Shown: positions 45,391 through 58,486, counted from the stretch's first letter. The stretch: 64,000 nucleotides of DNA from Franconibacter helveticus LMG 23732 (GCF_000463115.2 NZ_AWFX01000011.1:124001-188000); one strand, 5' to 3'. The notes: generated from the sequence alone by a model not told the origin. Translations and numbers: made by a program.

Positions 45391-46745
45391 TCCGCGTTTC
45401 TTTAAGCCAGCTTGCCGCCGTGCTGAACGGCGAACTGCTGGGCAACGATGCAGACATCGTCGATGTGACGACCGATACCCGCAAATTAACGCCAGGCTGC
45501 TTGTTTGTCGCCCTGAAAGGCGAGCGCTTTGATGCGCACGATTTTGCCGACCAGGCGAAAGCGGGCGGCGCAGGCGCGCTGCTGGTGAGTCGTAAGGTCG
45601 ACTGCGATCTGCCGCAGTTGCTGGTAGAAGACACCCGTCTGGCATTCGGCGCGCTGGGCGCCTGGGTGCGCCAGCAAGTGCCGACTCGCGTCGTCGCGCT
45701 GACGGGCTCTTCCGGCAAAACCTCAGTAAAAGAGATGACCGCCTCCATTCTTGGCGAGTGCGGCAACACGCTTTACACCGCTGGCAACCTGAATAACGAC
45801 ATCGGCGTGCCGATGACATTGCTGCGCCTGACGCCAGAACATCAATTCGCGGTGATTGAACTTGGTGCGAATCATCAGGGCGAAATTGCCTGGACGGTGA
45901 GCCTGACGCGGCCCGAGGCTGCGCTGGTTAATAACCTGGCGGCGGCGCATCTGGAAGGGTTTGGCTCGCTTGCGGGCGTGGCGAAAGCCAAAGGGGAAAT
46001 CTTCACCGGTTTGCCGACAGACGGCATTGCCATTTTGAATGCCGACAACAACGACTGGCTGAACTGGCAAAGCGTTATTGGCGATCGCAAGGTATGGCGC
46101 TTTTCACCCAATGCCGCCCAGAGCGATTTTACCGCCACCAATATTCATGTGACCTCTCACGGAACCGAATTCACGCTTCGCACGCCAACAGGCGATATAG
46201 ACGTCGTGCTGCCGCTGCCGGGTCGTCATAACATTGCGAATGCGCTGGCGGCCACGGCGCTGGCGATGGCGGTCGGGGCACATCACGAAGCGATTAAAAC
46301 CGGTCTGGCGAAGCTTAACGCTGTGCCGGGGCGTTTGTTCCCCATCATGCTTGCAGAAAACCAGCTGTTGCTGGATGACAGCTATAACGCCAACGTCGGC
46401 TCGATGACGGCGGCGGCGCAGGTGCTTTCCGAGATGCCCGGCTACCGGGTGCTGGTGGTTGGCGACATGGCCGAACTGGGCGCAGAAGCGCAAGCGTGTC
46501 ACCGCCAGGTTGGCGAGGCAGCGAAAGCGGCAGGCATTGATTGCGTATTAAGCGTAGGCAGCCTGAGCCGGACTATAGGCGAGGCAAGCGGCGTGGGCGA
46601 ACATTTTAGCGATAAAGCCGCTGTTGTAGCGCGTCTGCAAGCGCTGATTGCAGAACATTCGGTTATCACCATTTTAGTGAAAGGTTCACGTAGTGCCGCC
46701 ATGGAAGAGGTAGTACGCGCATTACAGGAGAAGGGGACATGTTAG
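45387..46745 (+). CDS. murF: UDP-MurNAc-tripeptide:D-Ala-D-Ala ligase
   Basis: Completes the UDP-MurNAc-pentapeptide. ATP loop [13 protein letters not shown] near residue 110 and [13 protein letters not shown] in the C-terminal half. 452 residues. Overlaps murE by four bases and mraY by seven. Confidence 0.98.
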   Translation: MIRVSLSQLAAVLNGELLGNDADIVDVTTDTRKLTPGCLFVALKGERFDAHDFADQAKAGGAGALLVSRKVDCDLPQLLVEDTRLAFGALGAWVRQQVPTRVVALTGSSGKTSVKEMTASILGECGNTLYTAGNLNNDIGVPMTLLRLTPEHQFAVIELGANHQGEIAWTVSLTRPEAALVNNLAAAHLEGFGSLAGVAKAKGEIFTGLPTDGIAILNADNNDWLNWQSVIGDRKVWRFSPNAAQSDFTATNIHVTSHGTEFTLRTPTGDIDVVLPLPGRHNIANALAATALAMAVGAHHEAIKTGLAKLNAVPGRLFPIMLAENQLLLDDSYNANVGSMTAAAQVLSEMPGYRVLVVGDMAELGAEAQACHRQVGEAAKAAGIDCVLSVGSLSRTIGEASGVGEHFSDKAAVVARLQALIAEHSVITILVKGSRSAAMEEVVRALQEKGTC

Positions 46746-47821
46746 TTTGGCTGGCCGAACATTTGGTCAAATATTATTCGGGCTTTAACGTCTTTTCTTA
46801 TCTGACGTTTCGCGCCATCGTCAGCCTGCTGACCGCGCTCTTCATTTCTTTATGGATGGGGCCGCGCCTTATCGCCCGCCTGCAACAGCTTTCTTTTGGC
46901 CAGGTTGTACGTAACGACGGTCCGGAATCGCACTTCAGCAAGCGCGGCACGCCGACCATGGGCGGCATTATGATCCTGACCTCTATTGTGGTCTCGGTGC
47001 TGCTCTGGGCCTATCCTTCCAACCCTTATGTCTGGTGTGTGCTCTTTGTTCTGGTAGGTTACGGCGCGGTAGGTTTCGTGGATGATTACCGCAAAGTGGT
47101 GCGTAAAGACACTAAAGGCCTGATTGCCCGCTGGAAATACTTCTGGATGTCGGTGATTGCGCTTACGGTGGCTTTCGCGCTTTATATCACCGGGAAAGAT
47201 ACACCGGCGACGGAACTGGTTGTGCCGTTCTTTAAGGATGTTATGCCGCAGTTGGGCATTTTCTACATCTTGCTGGCCTACTTTGTCATCGTCGGTACTG
47301 GCAACGCCGTTAACCTGACGGATGGGCTTGATGGTCTGGCGATTATGCCGACCGTGCTGGTGGCAGGCGGCTTTGCGCTGGTGGCCTGGGCGACCGGCAA
47401 CATGAACTTCGCTAACTATCTCCATATTCCTTATCTGCGTCACGCAGGCGAACTGGTGATTGTCTGTACCGCTATTGTGGGCGCGGGGCTCGGTTTTTTA
47501 TGGTTTAACACCTATCCGGCTCAGGTTTTCATGGGCGATGTTGGCTCGCTTGCGCTTGGCGGCGCGCTTGGCGTTATCGCCGTGCTGCTGCGTCAGGAGT
47601 TTTTGCTGGTGATTATGGGCGGCGTGTTTGTGGTCGAGACCCTGTCGGTGATCCTACAGGTCGGCTCCTTTAAGCTACGCGGTCAGCGTATTTTCCGCAT
47701 GGCGCCGATTCATCACCACTATGAACTGAAAGGCTGGCCCGAGCCGCGCGTCATTGTGCGCTTCTGGATTATTTCGCTGATGCTGGTGCTGATTGGCCTG
47801 GCAACGCTGAAGGTACGTTAA
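46739..47821 (+). CDS. mraY: Phospho-MurNAc-pentapeptide transferase
   Basis: Makes lipid I on undecaprenyl phosphate. Ten hydrophobic spans and the signatures [14 protein letters not shown], the catalytic [10 protein letters not shown] and the loop [15 protein letters not shown]. 360 residues, as in E. coli. GGAG of the ribosome site lies within murF. Confidence 0.98.
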   Translation: MLVWLAEHLVKYYSGFNVFSYLTFRAIVSLLTALFISLWMGPRLIARLQQLSFGQVVRNDGPESHFSKRGTPTMGGIMILTSIVVSVLLWAYPSNPYVWCVLFVLVGYGAVGFVDDYRKVVRKDTKGLIARWKYFWMSVIALTVAFALYITGKDTPATELVVPFFKDVMPQLGIFYILLAYFVIVGTGNAVNLTDGLDGLAIMPTVLVAGGFALVAWATGNMNFANYLHIPYLRHAGELVIVCTAIVGAGLGFLWFNTYPAQVFMGDVGSLALGGALGVIAVLLRQEFLLVIMGGVFVVETLSVILQVGSFKLRGQRIFRMAPIHHHYELKGWPEPRVIVRFWIISLMLVLIGLATLKVR

Positions 47822-47823
47822 TC

Positions 47824-49140
47824 ATGGCAGAGTATCAGGATAAAAAAGTCGTCATCATCGGCCTTGGGCTAACCGGGCTTTCCTGCGTGGACTTTTTTCT
47901 GGCGCGCGGCGTTACTCCGCGCGTTGTGGATACTCGTCTCTCTCCGCCGGGTCTCGATAAGCTGCCGGAAGCGGTCGAGCGTCATCTGGGCGATTTAAAC
48001 GAAAGTTGGCTGCTGGCTGCCGACCTTATTGTCGCAAGCCCGGGCATGGCGCTGGCGCACCCGGCGCTGAGCGCGGCGGCGGAGGCCGGCGTGGAAATCG
48101 TCGGTGATATCGAACTCTTTTGTCGCGAAGCGCAGGCGCCGATTATTGCCATTACGGGGTCAAACGGTAAAAGCACTGTTACCACGCTGGTAGGCGAGAT
48201 GGCGAAAGCCGCAGGGATTAACGTGGGCGTAGGCGGCAATATTGGCCTGCCCGCGCTGATGCTGCTGGATGAAGCGCGCGAACTGTATGTGCTTGAGCTC
48301 TCCAGCTTCCAGCTTGAAACCACCTCCAGCCTGAAGGCTGCCGCCGCCACGATCCTGAACGTGACGGAAGATCACATGGATCGCTACCCGTTTGGCCTGC
48401 AACAATATCGTGCGGCGAAACTGCGTATCTATGAAAACGCGAAAGTGTGCGTGGTGAACGCCGACGACGCGCTGACCATGCCAGTGCGCGGCGCGGACGA
48501 GCGCTGCATCAGCTTCGGCATTGATGTGGGCGATTATCATCTTAACCGGCAGCAGGGCGAGACATGGCTGCGGGTCAAAGGTGAAAAGGTCCTGAACGTA
48601 AAAGAGATGAAGCTTGTCGGCCAGCATAACTATACCAACGCCCTGGCGGCTCTGGCGCTGGCGGATGCGGCAGGCCTGCCGCGCGCCAGCAGCCTGAAAG
48701 CGCTCACCACTTTTACCGGTTTGCCTCATCGCTTTCAGCTGGCTTTTGAGCACAACCATGTGCGCTGGATAAACGACTCCAAAGCCACCAATGTCGGCAG
48801 CACCGAGGCGGCTTTAAATGGGCTGCATGTAGACGGCACGCTGCATCTGCTGCTGGGCGGCGATGGCAAATCGGCAGACTTTACGCCCCTGCGCCGCTAT
48901 TTGCAGGGCGAGCGTATTCGGCTGTGGTGCTTTGGCCGCGATGGCGCGGAACTCGCCGCGCTGCGCCCTGAAGTTGCTCAGCAGAGCGAAACCATGGAAC
49001 AGGCGATGCGCCAGATTGCAGCAGTGGTTCAGCCTGGCGACATGGTGCTCCTTTCGCCCGCCTGCGCCAGTCTCGATCAGTTTAAAAACTTTGAGCAGCG
49101 CGGCGATATCTTTACCCGACTGGCGAAGGAGTTAGGCTGA
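47824..49140 (+). CDS. murD: UDP-MurNAc-L-alanine:D-glutamate ligase
   Basis: Adds D-glutamate. N-terminal [20 protein letters not shown] loop [15 protein letters not shown] near residue 112, C-terminal [11 protein letters not shown]. 438 residues. Its stop shares one base with the ftsW ATG. Confidence 0.98.
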   Translation: MAEYQDKKVVIIGLGLTGLSCVDFFLARGVTPRVVDTRLSPPGLDKLPEAVERHLGDLNESWLLAADLIVASPGMALAHPALSAAAEAGVEIVGDIELFCREAQAPIIAITGSNGKSTVTTLVGEMAKAAGINVGVGGNIGLPALMLLDEARELYVLELSSFQLETTSSLKAAAATILNVTEDHMDRYPFGLQQYRAAKLRIYENAKVCVVNADDALTMPVRGADERCISFGIDVGDYHLNRQQGETWLRVKGEKVLNVKEMKLVGQHNYTNALAALALADAAGLPRASSLKALTTFTGLPHRFQLAFEHNHVRWINDSKATNVGSTEAALNGLHVDGTLHLLLGGDGKSADFTPLRRYLQGERIRLWCFGRDGAELAALRPEVAQQSETMEQAMRQIAAVVQPGDMVLLSPACASLDQFKNFEQRGDIFTRLAKELG

Positions 49141-50378
49141 TGCGCTTATCTCTTCCACGCCTTCGCCTCCCGCGCATACCAGGATCCGCAATCCTGGTAT
49201 GGTTGTTTATGGCGGTGAAGGGTTGGGTGATGGGCTCGCGGGAAAAAGACGCTAACAGTATTGTACTGTACGACCGTACTCTGCTGTGGTTGACTCTGGG
49301 GCTCGCCGCCATCGGCTTTATTATGGTGACGTCAGCATCGATGCCGGTAGGGCAACGACTGGCGAACGATCCTTTCCTGTTCGCCAAACGCGATGCACTC
49401 TACATTGTGCTGGCATTTTGTCTGGCGATGGTTACTTTGCGCCTGCCGATGGCCTTCTGGCAGCGGCACAGCGCCGCTATGCTTATCGCCTCTATCATCA
49501 TGCTGCTTATCGTGCTGGTGGTCGGCAGCTCCGTAAACGGGGCGTCGCGCTGGATTTCGCTTGGCCCGTTGCGTATTCAGCCTGCGGAGTTTTCCAAACT
49601 TTCGCTGTTTTGCTTCCTCTCTAACTACCTTGTGCGCAAGGTGGACGAGGTGCGCAATAACCTGCGCGGCTTCTTAAAACCGATGGGCGTTATTCTGGTG
49701 ATGGCGGTGCTGCTGCTGGCGCAGCCGGACCTCGGTACGGTGGTGGTATTGTTCGTCACCACGCTTGCAATGCTGTTTCTTGCTGGCGCCAAACTCTGGC
49801 AGTTTATCGCCATCATCGGCATGGGCATCTCGGCGGTGGTGTTGCTTATCCTCGCCGAACCTTATCGTATTCGTCGCGTAACGTCGTTCTGGAACCCGTG
49901 GGAAGATCCTTTCGGCAGCGGTTATCAGCTCACCCAGTCGTTGATGGCTTTTGGCCGTGGCGAGCTTTGGGGTCAAGGGCTTGGCAACTCGGTGCAGAAG
50001 CTGGAATATCTGCCGGAAGCGCATACCGACTTCATCTTCTCCATCATCGGCGAAGAACTGGGTTATATCGGTGTGGTACTCGCACTTTTAATGGTATTCT
50101 TCGTGGCTTTTCGTGCTATGTCGATCGGCCGACGGGCGCTGGAGATTGACCAGCGTTTCGCTGGGTTTCTCGCCTGTTCTATCGGTATCTGGTTTAGCTT
50201 TCAGGCGCTGGTTAACGTTGGGGCCGCCGCGGGCATGCTGCCGACAAAAGGCCTGACATTGCCGCTTATCAGTTACGGCGGCTCGAGTTTGCTGATTATG
50301 TCGACGGCGATCATGCTGCTGTTGCGAATTGATTATGAAACGCGCCTGGAGAAAGCGCAGGCGTTTACAAGAGGTTAA
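49140..50378 (+). CDS. ftsW: FtsW, septal peptidoglycan glycosyltransferase
   Basis: SEDS-family polymerase acting with FtsI on lipid II. Ten membrane spans; conserved [17 protein letters not shown] and [14 protein letters not shown]. 412 residues, two fewer than E. coli at the C-terminus. Two bases before murG. Confidence 0.97.
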   Translation: MRLSLPRLRLPRIPGSAILVWLFMAVKGWVMGSREKDANSIVLYDRTLLWLTLGLAAIGFIMVTSASMPVGQRLANDPFLFAKRDALYIVLAFCLAMVTLRLPMAFWQRHSAAMLIASIIMLLIVLVVGSSVNGASRWISLGPLRIQPAEFSKLSLFCFLSNYLVRKVDEVRNNLRGFLKPMGVILVMAVLLLAQPDLGTVVVLFVTTLAMLFLAGAKLWQFIAIIGMGISAVVLLILAEPYRIRRVTSFWNPWEDPFGSGYQLTQSLMAFGRGELWGQGLGNSVQKLEYLPEAHTDFIFSIIGEELGYIGVVLALLMVFFVAFRAMSIGRRALEIDQRFAGFLACSIGIWFSFQALVNVGAAAGMLPTKGLTLPLISYGGSSLLIMSTAIMLLLRIDYETRLEKAQAFTRG

Positions 50379-50380
50379 GG

Positions 50381-51448
50381 ATGAGTAGTCAACCGAAGCG
50401 GTTAATGGTGATGGCGGGCGGAACGGGCGGACATGTCTTCCCCGGGCTTGCCGTGGCGCACCATTTAATGGCCCAGGGCTGGCAGGTGCGCTGGCTGGGG
50501 ACCGCTGATCGCATGGAGGCGGACCTGGTCCCGAAGCACGGAATCGAGATCGATTTTATTCGCATCTCGGGCTTACGGGGTAAAGGGATAAAAGCGCTGG
50601 CGCTGGCGCCGCTGCGCATTTTCAACGCCTGGCGCCAGGCGCGAGCCATCATGAAACGGTTTAAGCCGGATGTAGTGCTGGGCATGGGCGGTTATGTCTC
50701 GGGGCCTGGAGGTCTGGCGGCCTGGTCGCTCGGCGTGCCGGTCGTTTTGCATGAACAAAACGGTATTGCCGGCCTGACCAATAAATGGCTGGCGAAAATT
50801 GCACGCAAAGTCATGCAGGCTTTTCCCGGCGCGTTTGCGAATGCCGAAGTGGTAGGCAACCCGGTACGCACCGACGTGCTGGCGCTGCCGCTGCCGCAGA
50901 CGCGCCTGGCGGGACGTGAAGGCCCGGTACGCGTGCTGGTGGTGGGCGGTTCTCAGGGCGCGCGCATTTTAAACCAGACGATGCCGCACGTTGCGCAGCG
51001 TCTGGGCGATAAAGCGACCATCTGGCACCAGAGCGGCAAAGGCGCGCAGGCAGAGGTGCAACAGGCTTACGCCGCAGCGGGCCAGCCGCAGCACAAGGTC
51101 ACGGAGTTTATCGACGATATGGCGGCGGCTTACGCCTGGGCTGATGTGGTGGTATGCCGTTCCGGCGCGCTGACCGTCAGTGAAATTGCCGCAGCCGGTC
51201 TGCCGGCGCTGTTTGTGCCTTTCCAGCATAAAGACAGGCAGCAGTACTGGAACGCGCTGCCGCTTGAAAAAGCGGGCGCGGCGAAAATTCTTGAACAACC
51301 ACAGTTCACCGTTGACGCGGTGGCTGAAACGCTGGCGCAGTGGGACAGAACCACGCTGCTGTCGATGGCTGAGCGAGCCCGCGCCGCCGCCATTCCGGAC
51401 GCTACCGAGCGGGTGGCGAACGAGGTTCGCGCTGCTGCGCTGACGTAA
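50381..51448 (+). CDS. murG: UDP-GlcNAc transferase MurG
   Basis: Adds GlcNAc to lipid I to make lipid II on the inner face of the membrane. Glycine-rich [17 protein letters not shown] at the N-terminus, then the second G loop [10 protein letters not shown] and the UDP-GlcNAc site [20 protein letters not shown]. 355 residues. A 71-base gap to murC follows. Confidence 0.98.
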   Translation: MSSQPKRLMVMAGGTGGHVFPGLAVAHHLMAQGWQVRWLGTADRMEADLVPKHGIEIDFIRISGLRGKGIKALALAPLRIFNAWRQARAIMKRFKPDVVLGMGGYVSGPGGLAAWSLGVPVVLHEQNGIAGLTNKWLAKIARKVMQAFPGAFANAEVVGNPVRTDVLALPLPQTRLAGREGPVRVLVVGGSQGARILNQTMPHVAQRLGDKATIWHQSGKGAQAEVQQAYAAAGQPQHKVTEFIDDMAAAYAWADVVVCRSGALTVSEIAAAGLPALFVPFQHKDRQQYWNALPLEKAGAAKILEQPQFTVDAVAETLAQWDRTTLLSMAERARAAAIPDATERVANEVRAAALT

Positions 51449-51457
51449 CTATTGCGG

Positions 51458-51523
51458 ATGCGTGTTGCTCCGCGTGAATTTGAGATGTTGATGGCGTTAA
51501 TGCCGAAGGCTTTAAGAGAATGA
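51458..51523 (+). other. Possible 21-codon upstream ORF coupled to murC
   Basis: ATG 51458 opens a 21-codon frame that ends in TGA at 51521-51523, overlapping the murC start as ATGA. It begins [11 protein letters not shown] and is rich in Met, Leu and Glu. Its own ribosome-binding site is poor, so translation is uncertain. Could be chance. Confidence 0.3.
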
Positions 51524-52995
51524 ATACACAACAACTGGCGAAACTGCGTTCTATCGTGCCCGAGATGCGTCGCGTCCGGCACATTCATTTTGTTGGCATC
51601 GGCGGCGCCGGCATGGGCGGCATTGCTGAAGTGCTTGCCAACGAAGGCTACCAGATCAGCGGTTCCGATCTGGCGCCGAACGCTGTCACGCAGCAGTTGA
51701 CGTCGCTTGGCGCGACCATTTATTTCAACCACCGCCCTGAAAACGTGCGTGATGCAAGCGTCGTGGTGGTATCGAGCGCGATTACGGCGGATAACCCGGA
51801 AATCGTCGCTGCCCACGAAGCGCGTATTCCCGTGATACGCCGGGCGGAGATGCTGGCGGAGTTAATGCGTTTTCGTCACGGCATCGCTGTCGCGGGCACG
51901 CACGGTAAAACCACGACCACGGCGATGGTTTCAAGCATTTATGCTGAAGCGGGTCTGGATCCGACCTTCGTAAACGGCGGTCTGGTAAAAGCGGCAGGCA
52001 CGCATGCGCGCCTTGGCAACAGCCGTTATCTGATTGCCGAAGCGGACGAGAGCGACGCTTCTTTCCTGCATTTGCAGCCGATGGTGGCGATTGTGACCAA
52101 TATCGAAGCCGACCATATGGATACTTACCAGGGCGACTTCGAAAATTTAAAACAAACTTTTATCAACTTTTTGCACAATCTGCCGTTTTATGGACGTGCG
52201 GTCATGTGTGTGGATGATCCGGTCATCCGGGAACTTTTGCCGCGAGTTGGGCGCCAGACCACAACCTATGGTTTTAGCGATGACGCCGACGTGCGAATTG
52301 AAGATTATCAGCAGACCGGCGCGCAGGGGCATTTTACGCTGGTGCGCCAGGATAAACCGGCGCTGCGCGTGACGCTTAACGCGCCGGGTCGCCACAATGC
52401 GCTGAATGCGGCGGCGGCCGTTGCGGTTGCTACGGAAGAAGGAATTGAAGACGAGGCTATTCTGCGCGCGCTGGCGAGCTTCCAGGGCACCGGACGTCGC
52501 TTCGACTTCCTGGGTGAATATCCTCTGGAAACCGTGAACGGCAAGAACGGCACCGCCATGCTGGTGGACGATTACGGTCATCATCCCACGGAAGTGGAAG
52601 CGACGATTAAAGCGGCGCGCGCGGGCTGGCCTGAGAAAAACCTGGTGATGATTTTCCAGCCGCACCGCTTTACCCGCACGCGCGATCTTTATGACGATTT
52701 TGCAAACGTGCTGGCGCAGGTTGACGTATTGCTGATGCTGGATGTGTATCCGGCAGGGGAAGCGCCGATTCCCGGCGCGGACAGCCGTTCGCTGTGCCGC
52801 ACCATTCGCGCTCGCGGTAAAGTTGACCCGATTCTGGTTCCCGACCCGACGAAGGTCACGGAAATGCTTGCGCCGGTGCTCTCGGGCAATGATTTGATTC
52901 TGGTGCAAGGGGCAGGCAATATCGGGAAAATCGCCCGTCAACTGGCGGAAGCGAAGCTGCAACCCCGCGAGCAAGAGGAGACGCAACATGGCTGA
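51520..52995 (+). CDS. murC: UDP-MurNAc:L-alanine ligase
   Basis: First amino-acid addition to UDP-MurNAc. [19 protein letters not shown], the ATP loop [13 protein letters not shown] and the C-terminal [12 protein letters not shown] are present. 491 residues. Overlaps ddlB by eight bases. Confidence 0.98.
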   Translation: MNTQQLAKLRSIVPEMRRVRHIHFVGIGGAGMGGIAEVLANEGYQISGSDLAPNAVTQQLTSLGATIYFNHRPENVRDASVVVVSSAITADNPEIVAAHEARIPVIRRAEMLAELMRFRHGIAVAGTHGKTTTTAMVSSIYAEAGLDPTFVNGGLVKAAGTHARLGNSRYLIAEADESDASFLHLQPMVAIVTNIEADHMDTYQGDFENLKQTFINFLHNLPFYGRAVMCVDDPVIRELLPRVGRQTTTYGFSDDADVRIEDYQQTGAQGHFTLVRQDKPALRVTLNAPGRHNALNAAAAVAVATEEGIEDEAILRALASFQGTGRRFDFLGEYPLETVNGKNGTAMLVDDYGHHPTEVEATIKAARAGWPEKNLVMIFQPHRFTRTRDLYDDFANVLAQVDVLLMLDVYPAGEAPIPGADSRSLCRTIRARGKVDPILVPDPTKVTEMLAPVLSGNDLILVQGAGNIGKIARQLAEAKLQPREQEETQHG

Positions 52996-53908
52996 GAAAA
53001 TCGCCGTTCTGCTGGGCGGCACCTCCGCCGAGCGCGAAGTCTCCTTGCAGTCCGGCGCGGCTGTTCTGGCAGGGCTGCGTGAAGCAGGCGTAGACGCGCA
53101 TCCTGTCGATACGCGCGATGTCTCTGTGACCACATTAAAAGTGCAGGGCTTTGACAAAGTCTTTATCGCGCTGCATGGCCGCGGCGGCGAAGATGGCACG
53201 CTACAGGGAATGCTGGAGCATCTCGGTTTGCCTTATACCGGCAGCGGGGTCATGGCTTCGGCCATTACGATGGACAAAATGCGCACCAAGCTGCTGTGGC
53301 AGGGCGCAGGGCTGCCGGTCGCGCCATGGGTAGCCTTAACCCGCCGGCAATTAAGCCAGGGGCTGGATGAGCAGACCAAAGCGCGCATCGCTGCGCTGGG
53401 GCTGCCGGTCATTGTTAAGCCGAGCCGTGAAGGGTCAAGCGTCGGGATGTCTAAAGTTGATAATCCCGATGCCCTGTTGCCGGCATTGCAGCTCGCTTTT
53501 GAACATGATGATGAAGTGTTGGTAGAGAAGTGGTTAAGCGGCCCGGAATTCACCGTGGCTATCGTCGGCGAAACAATTCTGCCTTCGATCCGCATCCAAC
53601 CCGCTGGCGTCTTCTATGATTATGAAGCTAAGTATCTCTCTGACGATACTCAGTATTTTTGCCCAAGCGGTCTGAATGCGGAGCGTGAAGCAGCGCTACA
53701 GGCCCTGGTGATGCAAGCCTGGAACAGCCTTGGCTGCGAAGGGTGGGGACGTGTTGATGTCATGTTAGACAGCGACGGCGCGTTTTATTTACTGGAAGTC
53801 AATACGGCGCCCGGGATGACGAGCCACAGCCTGGTGCCGATGGCGGCGCGTCAGGCGGGCATGAGTTTCTCTCAGCTGGCGGTGCGTATTCTGGAGCTGG
53901 CGAACTGA
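52988..53908 (+). CDS. ddlB: D-alanine--D-alanine ligase B
   Basis: ATP-grasp ligase that supplies D-Ala-D-Ala to Mur[15 protein letters not shown] at the start, [12 protein letters not shown] in the ATP region and [16 protein letters not shown] near the end. 306 residues. In E. coli promoters for ftsQAZ lie inside this gene; I did not place them here. One base before ftsQ. Confidence 0.98.
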   Translation: MAEKIAVLLGGTSAEREVSLQSGAAVLAGLREAGVDAHPVDTRDVSVTTLKVQGFDKVFIALHGRGGEDGTLQGMLEHLGLPYTGSGVMASAITMDKMRTKLLWQGAGLPVAPWVALTRRQLSQGLDEQTKARIAALGLPVIVKPSREGSSVGMSKVDNPDALLPALQLAFEHDDEVLVEKWLSGPEFTVAIVGETILPSIRIQPAGVFYDYEAKYLSDDTQYFCPSGLNAEREAALQALVMQAWNSLGCEGWGRVDVMLDSDGAFYLLEVNTAPGMTSHSLVPMAARQAGMSFSQLAVRILELAN

Positions 53909-53909
53909 T

Positions 53910-54740
53910 ATGTCTCAGGCTGCTCTGAACACGCGCACACGCCAGGAAGAGACCGCGTCCTCCCGTCGGAACAATGGAACGCGTCTTGCAGGAATCATTT
54001 TTCTGCTGGCTGTATTGCTGACCGTGTTTTTTGGCGGCTGGATGGTGCTTGGCTGGATGGATGACGCGCAGCGGCTGCCGCTCTCAAAGCTGGTGGTGAC
54101 AGGCGAGCGTCATTACACCCGTAATGATGATATTCGGCAGTCTATTCTGGCGCTTGGCGCGCCAGGCACCTTTATGACGCAGGATGTCAACATCATCCAG
54201 AGCCAGATCGAACGTTTGCCCTGGATCAAGCAGGCAAGCGTAAGAAAGCAATGGCCTGACGAATTGAAGATTCATCTGGTTGAATATGTGCCTTTAGCGC
54301 GGTGGAATGACCAGCACATGATAGATGCCGATGGAAACGCGTTCAGCGTGCCTTCGGATCGCACCAGCAAGCAAAACTTGCCGATGCTATCCGGCCCGGA
54401 GGGAAGCGAAAACGAGGTATTGCAAGGTTTTCGCGCCATGGGACAAGTGCTGGCGAAAAGTAATTTTACGTTGAAAGAGGCGGCGATGACCGCCCGGCGC
54501 TCCTGGCAGTTGACGCTGACCAATGGCATTAAGCTCAACCTTGGCCGGGACGAAACGATGAAGCGGCTGGATCGCTTTGTGGAACTTTACCCTGTTTTAC
54601 AACAGCAGGCGCAGGCAGACGGGAAACGGATAAGTTACGTTGATCTGCGTTATGACTCCGGCGCGGCGGTTGGCTGGGAGCCAGCCCCCATCGAGGAACC
54701 TAATCAGCAACAGAATCAGGCACAGGCAGAACAACAATGA
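53910..54740 (+). CDS. ftsQ: Cell division protein FtsQ
   Basis: Bitopic hub of the FtsQLB complex. Cytoplasmic tail with basic residues, membrane span about 25-48, POTRA domain beginning [11 protein letters not shown], then the beta domain. A Gln-rich tail closes its 276 residues. Overlaps ftsA by four bases. Confidence 0.97.
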   Translation: MSQAALNTRTRQEETASSRRNNGTRLAGIIFLLAVLLTVFFGGWMVLGWMDDAQRLPLSKLVVTGERHYTRNDDIRQSILALGAPGTFMTQDVNIIQSQIERLPWIKQASVRKQWPDELKIHLVEYVPLARWNDQHMIDADGNAFSVPSDRTSKQNLPMLSGPEGSENEVLQGFRAMGQVLAKSNFTLKEAAMTARRSWQLTLTNGIKLNLGRDETMKRLDRFVELYPVLQQQAQADGKRISYVDLRYDSGAAVGWEPAPIEEPNQQQNQAQAEQQ

Positions 54741-55993
54741 TCAAGGCGACGGACAGAAAACTGGTAGTTGGACTGGAGATCGGTACCGCAAAGGTTGCCG
54801 CTTTAGTAGGGGAAGTTCTGCCCGACGGTATGGTCAATATCATTGGCGTAGGGAGCTGCCCTTCCCGTGGTATGGATAAAGGCGGGGTAAACGATCTGGA
54901 GTCGGTTGTGAAGTGCGTACAGCGCGCAATCGATCAGGCCGAACTGATGGCCGATTGCCAGATTTCATCGGTATACCTGGCGCTGTCCGGCAAGCATATC
55001 AGTTGCCAGAACGAAATCGGCATGGTGCCGATTTCTGAAGAAGAAGTTACACAGGAAGATGTTGAAAACGTCGTCCATACCGCAAAATCGGTTCGTGTTC
55101 GTGATGAGCACCGCGTATTGCATGTGATTCCGCAGGAATACGCTATTGATTACCAGGAGGGGATCAAAAACCCTGTTGGTTTATCAGGCGTGCGTATGCA
55201 GGCAAAAGTGCACTTGATCACATGTCACAACGATATGGCGAAAAACATTGTTAAAGCTGTGGAACGTTGTGGTCTTAAAGTTGACCAACTCATTTTTGCA
55301 GGTCTTGCCGCCAGTTATTCCGTCTTAACGGAAGACGAACGTGAGCTGGGCGTCTGTGTCGTAGACATCGGCGGCGGTACAATGGATATGGCCGTTTATA
55401 CCGGCGGCGCATTACGCCATACAAAAGTGATCCCGTACGCGGGGAACGTGGTAACCAGCGATATCGCTTATGCCTTCGGTACCCCGCCGAGCGATGCCGA
55501 AGCGATCAAGGTTCGCCATGGTTGCGCGTTGGGGTCGCTGGTAGGTAAAGACGAGAGCGTTGAAGTGCCAAGCGTAGGCGGGCGCCCGCCCCGCAGCCTG
55601 CAACGCCAGACGCTGGCAGAAGTGATTGAACCGCGTTATACCGAGCTGCTGAATCTCGTTAACGAAGAGATTTTGCAGTTACAGGAGCAACTCCGCCAGC
55701 AGGGTGTGAAACATCATTTGGCGGCGGGGATTGTATTAACGGGCGGCGCGGCGCAAATTGAAGGACTGGCTGCCTGCGCGCAGCGCGTATTCCATACGCA
55801 AGTGCGCATCGGGCAACCGTTGAATATTACAGGTCTTACCGACTACGCCCAGGAGCCTTATTACTCCACGGCAGTGGGATTGCTGCACTACGGCAAAGAA
55901 TCCCACCTGAGCGGTGAGACGGAAGTGGAAAAGCGCGCCTCGGTGGGTTCGTGGATCAAACGAATCAACAGCTGGCTGCGAAAAGAGTTTTAA
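54737..55993 (+). CDS. ftsA: Cell division protein FtsA
   Basis: Actin-like protein that tethers FtsZ to the membrane. [20 protein letters not shown] phosphate loop, [18 protein letters not shown] second loop, and the C-terminal amphipathic helix ([14 protein letters not shown]). 418 residues, two fewer than E. coli just before that helix. Confidence 0.98.
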   Translation: MIKATDRKLVVGLEIGTAKVAALVGEVLPDGMVNIIGVGSCPSRGMDKGGVNDLESVVKCVQRAIDQAELMADCQISSVYLALSGKHISCQNEIGMVPISEEEVTQEDVENVVHTAKSVRVRDEHRVLHVIPQEYAIDYQEGIKNPVGLSGVRMQAKVHLITCHNDMAKNIVKAVERCGLKVDQLIFAGLAASYSVLTEDERELGVCVVDIGGGTMDMAVYTGGALRHTKVIPYAGNVVTSDIAYAFGTPPSDAEAIKVRHGCALGSLVGKDESVEVPSVGGRPPRSLQRQTLAEVIEPRYTELLNLVNEEILQLQEQLRQQGVKHHLAAGIVLTGGAAQIEGLAACAQRVFHTQVRIGQPLNITGLTDYAQEPYYSTAVGLLHYGKESHLSGETEVEKRASVGSWIKRINSWLRKEF

Positions 55994-56002
55994 TTTTTTT
56001 CA

Positions 56003-56027
56003 GAGACCGGACAAAATTAGCGGTCTC
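56003..56027 (+). other. Stem-loop in the ftsA-ftsZ spacer
   Basis: GAGACCG / CGGTCTC (56003-56009 with 56021-56027) around an 11-base loop, 29 bases before ftsZ. No T run follows, so it is not a terminator. It may affect mRNA processing or ftsZ translation. Confidence 0.55.
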
Positions 56028-56056
56028 AGGCGACAGGCACAAAACGGAGAGAAATT

Positions 56057-57208
56057 ATGTTTGAACCTATGGAACTGACCAACGACGCGGTGATTAAAGT
56101 CATCGGCGTCGGTGGTGGCGGTGGTAATGCCGTTGAACACATGGTGCGCGAGCGCATCGAAGGTGTTGAATTCTTCGCTGTGAACACCGATGCCCAGGCG
56201 TTGCGTAAAACGGCTGTGGGCCAGACCATCCAGATCGGCGGCGGTATCACCAAAGGTCTCGGCGCAGGCGCAAACCCTGAAGTAGGCCGTAACGCTGCCG
56301 AAGAAGATCGCGAAGCGCTGCGCGCTGCGCTGGATGGCGCTGATATGGTGTTCATCGCGGCAGGTATGGGCGGCGGCACAGGCACAGGCGCAGCGCCGGT
56401 CGTTGCGGAAGTGGCGAAAGATCTCGGCATTCTGACGGTTGCCGTGGTCACTAAGCCCTTCAATTTTGAAGGCAAAAAGCGTATGGCTTTTGCCGAACAG
56501 GGTATCGCTGAGCTCTCCAAGCACGTCGACTCGCTTATTACCATCCCGAACGATAAGCTGCTGAAAGTGCTGGGTCGCGGCATCTCTCTGCTGGACGCCT
56601 TTGGCGCGGCGAATGATGTGCTGAAAGGCGCAGTACAGGGTATCGCCGAGCTGATTACCCGTCCTGGCCTGATGAACGTCGACTTTGCAGACGTGCGCAC
56701 TGTGATGTCTGAAATGGGCTACGCGATGATGGGTTCCGGCGTGGCGCGCGGCGAAGATCGTGCGGAAGAAGCGGCCGAAATGGCTATCTCCAGCCCGCTG
56801 CTGGAAGATATCGATCTCTCTGGCGCTCGCGGCGTTCTGGTCAACATCACGGCTGGCTTTGACCTGCGTCTGGATGAGTTCGAAACCGTGGGTAACACTA
56901 TCCGCGCCTTCGCATCTGACAACGCCACTGTGGTAATCGGTACTTCTCTCGATCCGGATATGAACGACGAACTGCGCGTTACTGTCGTTGCGACCGGCAT
57001 CGGTATGGATAAGCGCCCGGAAATCACCCTGGTAACGAACAAACAAGCGCAGCAGCCCGTTATGGATCGCTATCCGCAGCACGGTATGGCGCCGCTGACG
57101 CAAGAGCAGAAACCGGCTAACAAAGTTGTTAATGACACAACTTCTCAAGCTGCTAAAGAACCTGATTATCTGGATATTCCGGCGTTTTTACGTAAGCAAG
57201 CCGACTAA
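56057..57208 (+). CDS. ftsZ: Cell division GTPase FtsZ
   Basis: Tubulin homologue that forms the Z ring. Tubulin signature GGGTGTG (105-111), T7 synergy loop NVDFADVRTVM, variable linker, and C-terminal peptide DYLDIPAFLRKQAD for FtsA and ZipA. 383 residues. GGAGAG eight bases before the ATG. Confidence 0.99.
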   Translation: MFEPMELTNDAVIKVIGVGGGGGNAVEHMVRERIEGVEFFAVNTDAQALRKTAVGQTIQIGGGITKGLGAGANPEVGRNAAEEDREALRAALDGADMVFIAAGMGGGTGTGAAPVVAEVAKDLGILTVAVVTKPFNFEGKKRMAFAEQGIAELSKHVDSLITIPNDKLLKVLGRGISLLDAFGAANDVLKGAVQGIAELITRPGLMNVDFADVRTVMSEMGYAMMGSGVARGEDRAEEAAEMAISSPLLEDIDLSGARGVLVNITAGFDLRLDEFETVGNTIRAFASDNATVVIGTSLDPDMNDELRVTVVATGIGMDKRPEITLVTNKQAQQPVMDRYPQHGMAPLTQEQKPANKVVNDTTSQAAKEPDYLDIPAFLRKQAD

Positions 57209-57222
57209 GAATAAGCTGGAAG

Positions 57223-57251
57223 TTGGGATTATCCGCTCTTTGTGCTAAAAT
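57223..57251 (+). promoter_or_regulatory. lpxC promoter
   Basis: -35 TTGGGA (57223-57228) and -10 TAAAAT (57246-57251) at 17-base spacing, about 52 bases from the predicted start to the lpxC ATG. No ftsZ terminator precedes it, so read-through from ftsZ is also likely. Confidence 0.78.
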
Positions 57252-57288
57252 GCGCTGCCGGTTGTGATGTACACTATCGGTAAGGTGA

Positions 57289-58227
<939 letters not shown>

Positions 58228-58245
58228 GCCTCGCGGTTTAAAGAT

Positions 58246-58303
58246 AACGACTGGTGGATTCAGGTACTCTCTCCGGCCTGAATTGCCAGTCGTTTCTGTT
58301 TTT
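58246..58303 (+). terminator. lpxC terminator
   Basis: A long hairpin: AACGACTGG / CCAGTCGTT outer stem, ATTCAGG / CCTGAAT inner stem, 12-base loop, then TTTCTGTTTTT. Confidence 0.9.
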
Positions 58304-58390
58304 ATCGGCCTCCTGTCTCGCCTTTCCTCGCTTTTTTTACACCTGTGCATTTAATTGCCTCTTTCCTGTGCGTTTTTAGGCCGCTTCGCT

Positions 58391-58399
58391 TGCTATAGT
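58391..58399 (+). promoter_or_regulatory. secM-secA promoter
   Basis: TGCTATAGT is an extended -10 (TG-N-TATAGT) with only a T-rich -35 region. It is about 90 bases before secM. Confidence 0.6.
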
Positions 58400-58486
58400 G
58401 CTGCTGACTGATGGGATTAATGTTACTATTTATGCGCTCGTTCCAATGAACTTCGGCAAGGTTGCGCCTTGCCTCCGGTGAATAAA

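Noticed and set aside
44521-45819. 432-codon frame antisense to murE/murF
   Set aside because: Composition-driven shadow, rich in Arg and Ala, no motif.
56000-57148. 382-codon frame antisense to ftsZ
   Set aside because: His- and Arg-rich shadow of a strongly conserved gene.
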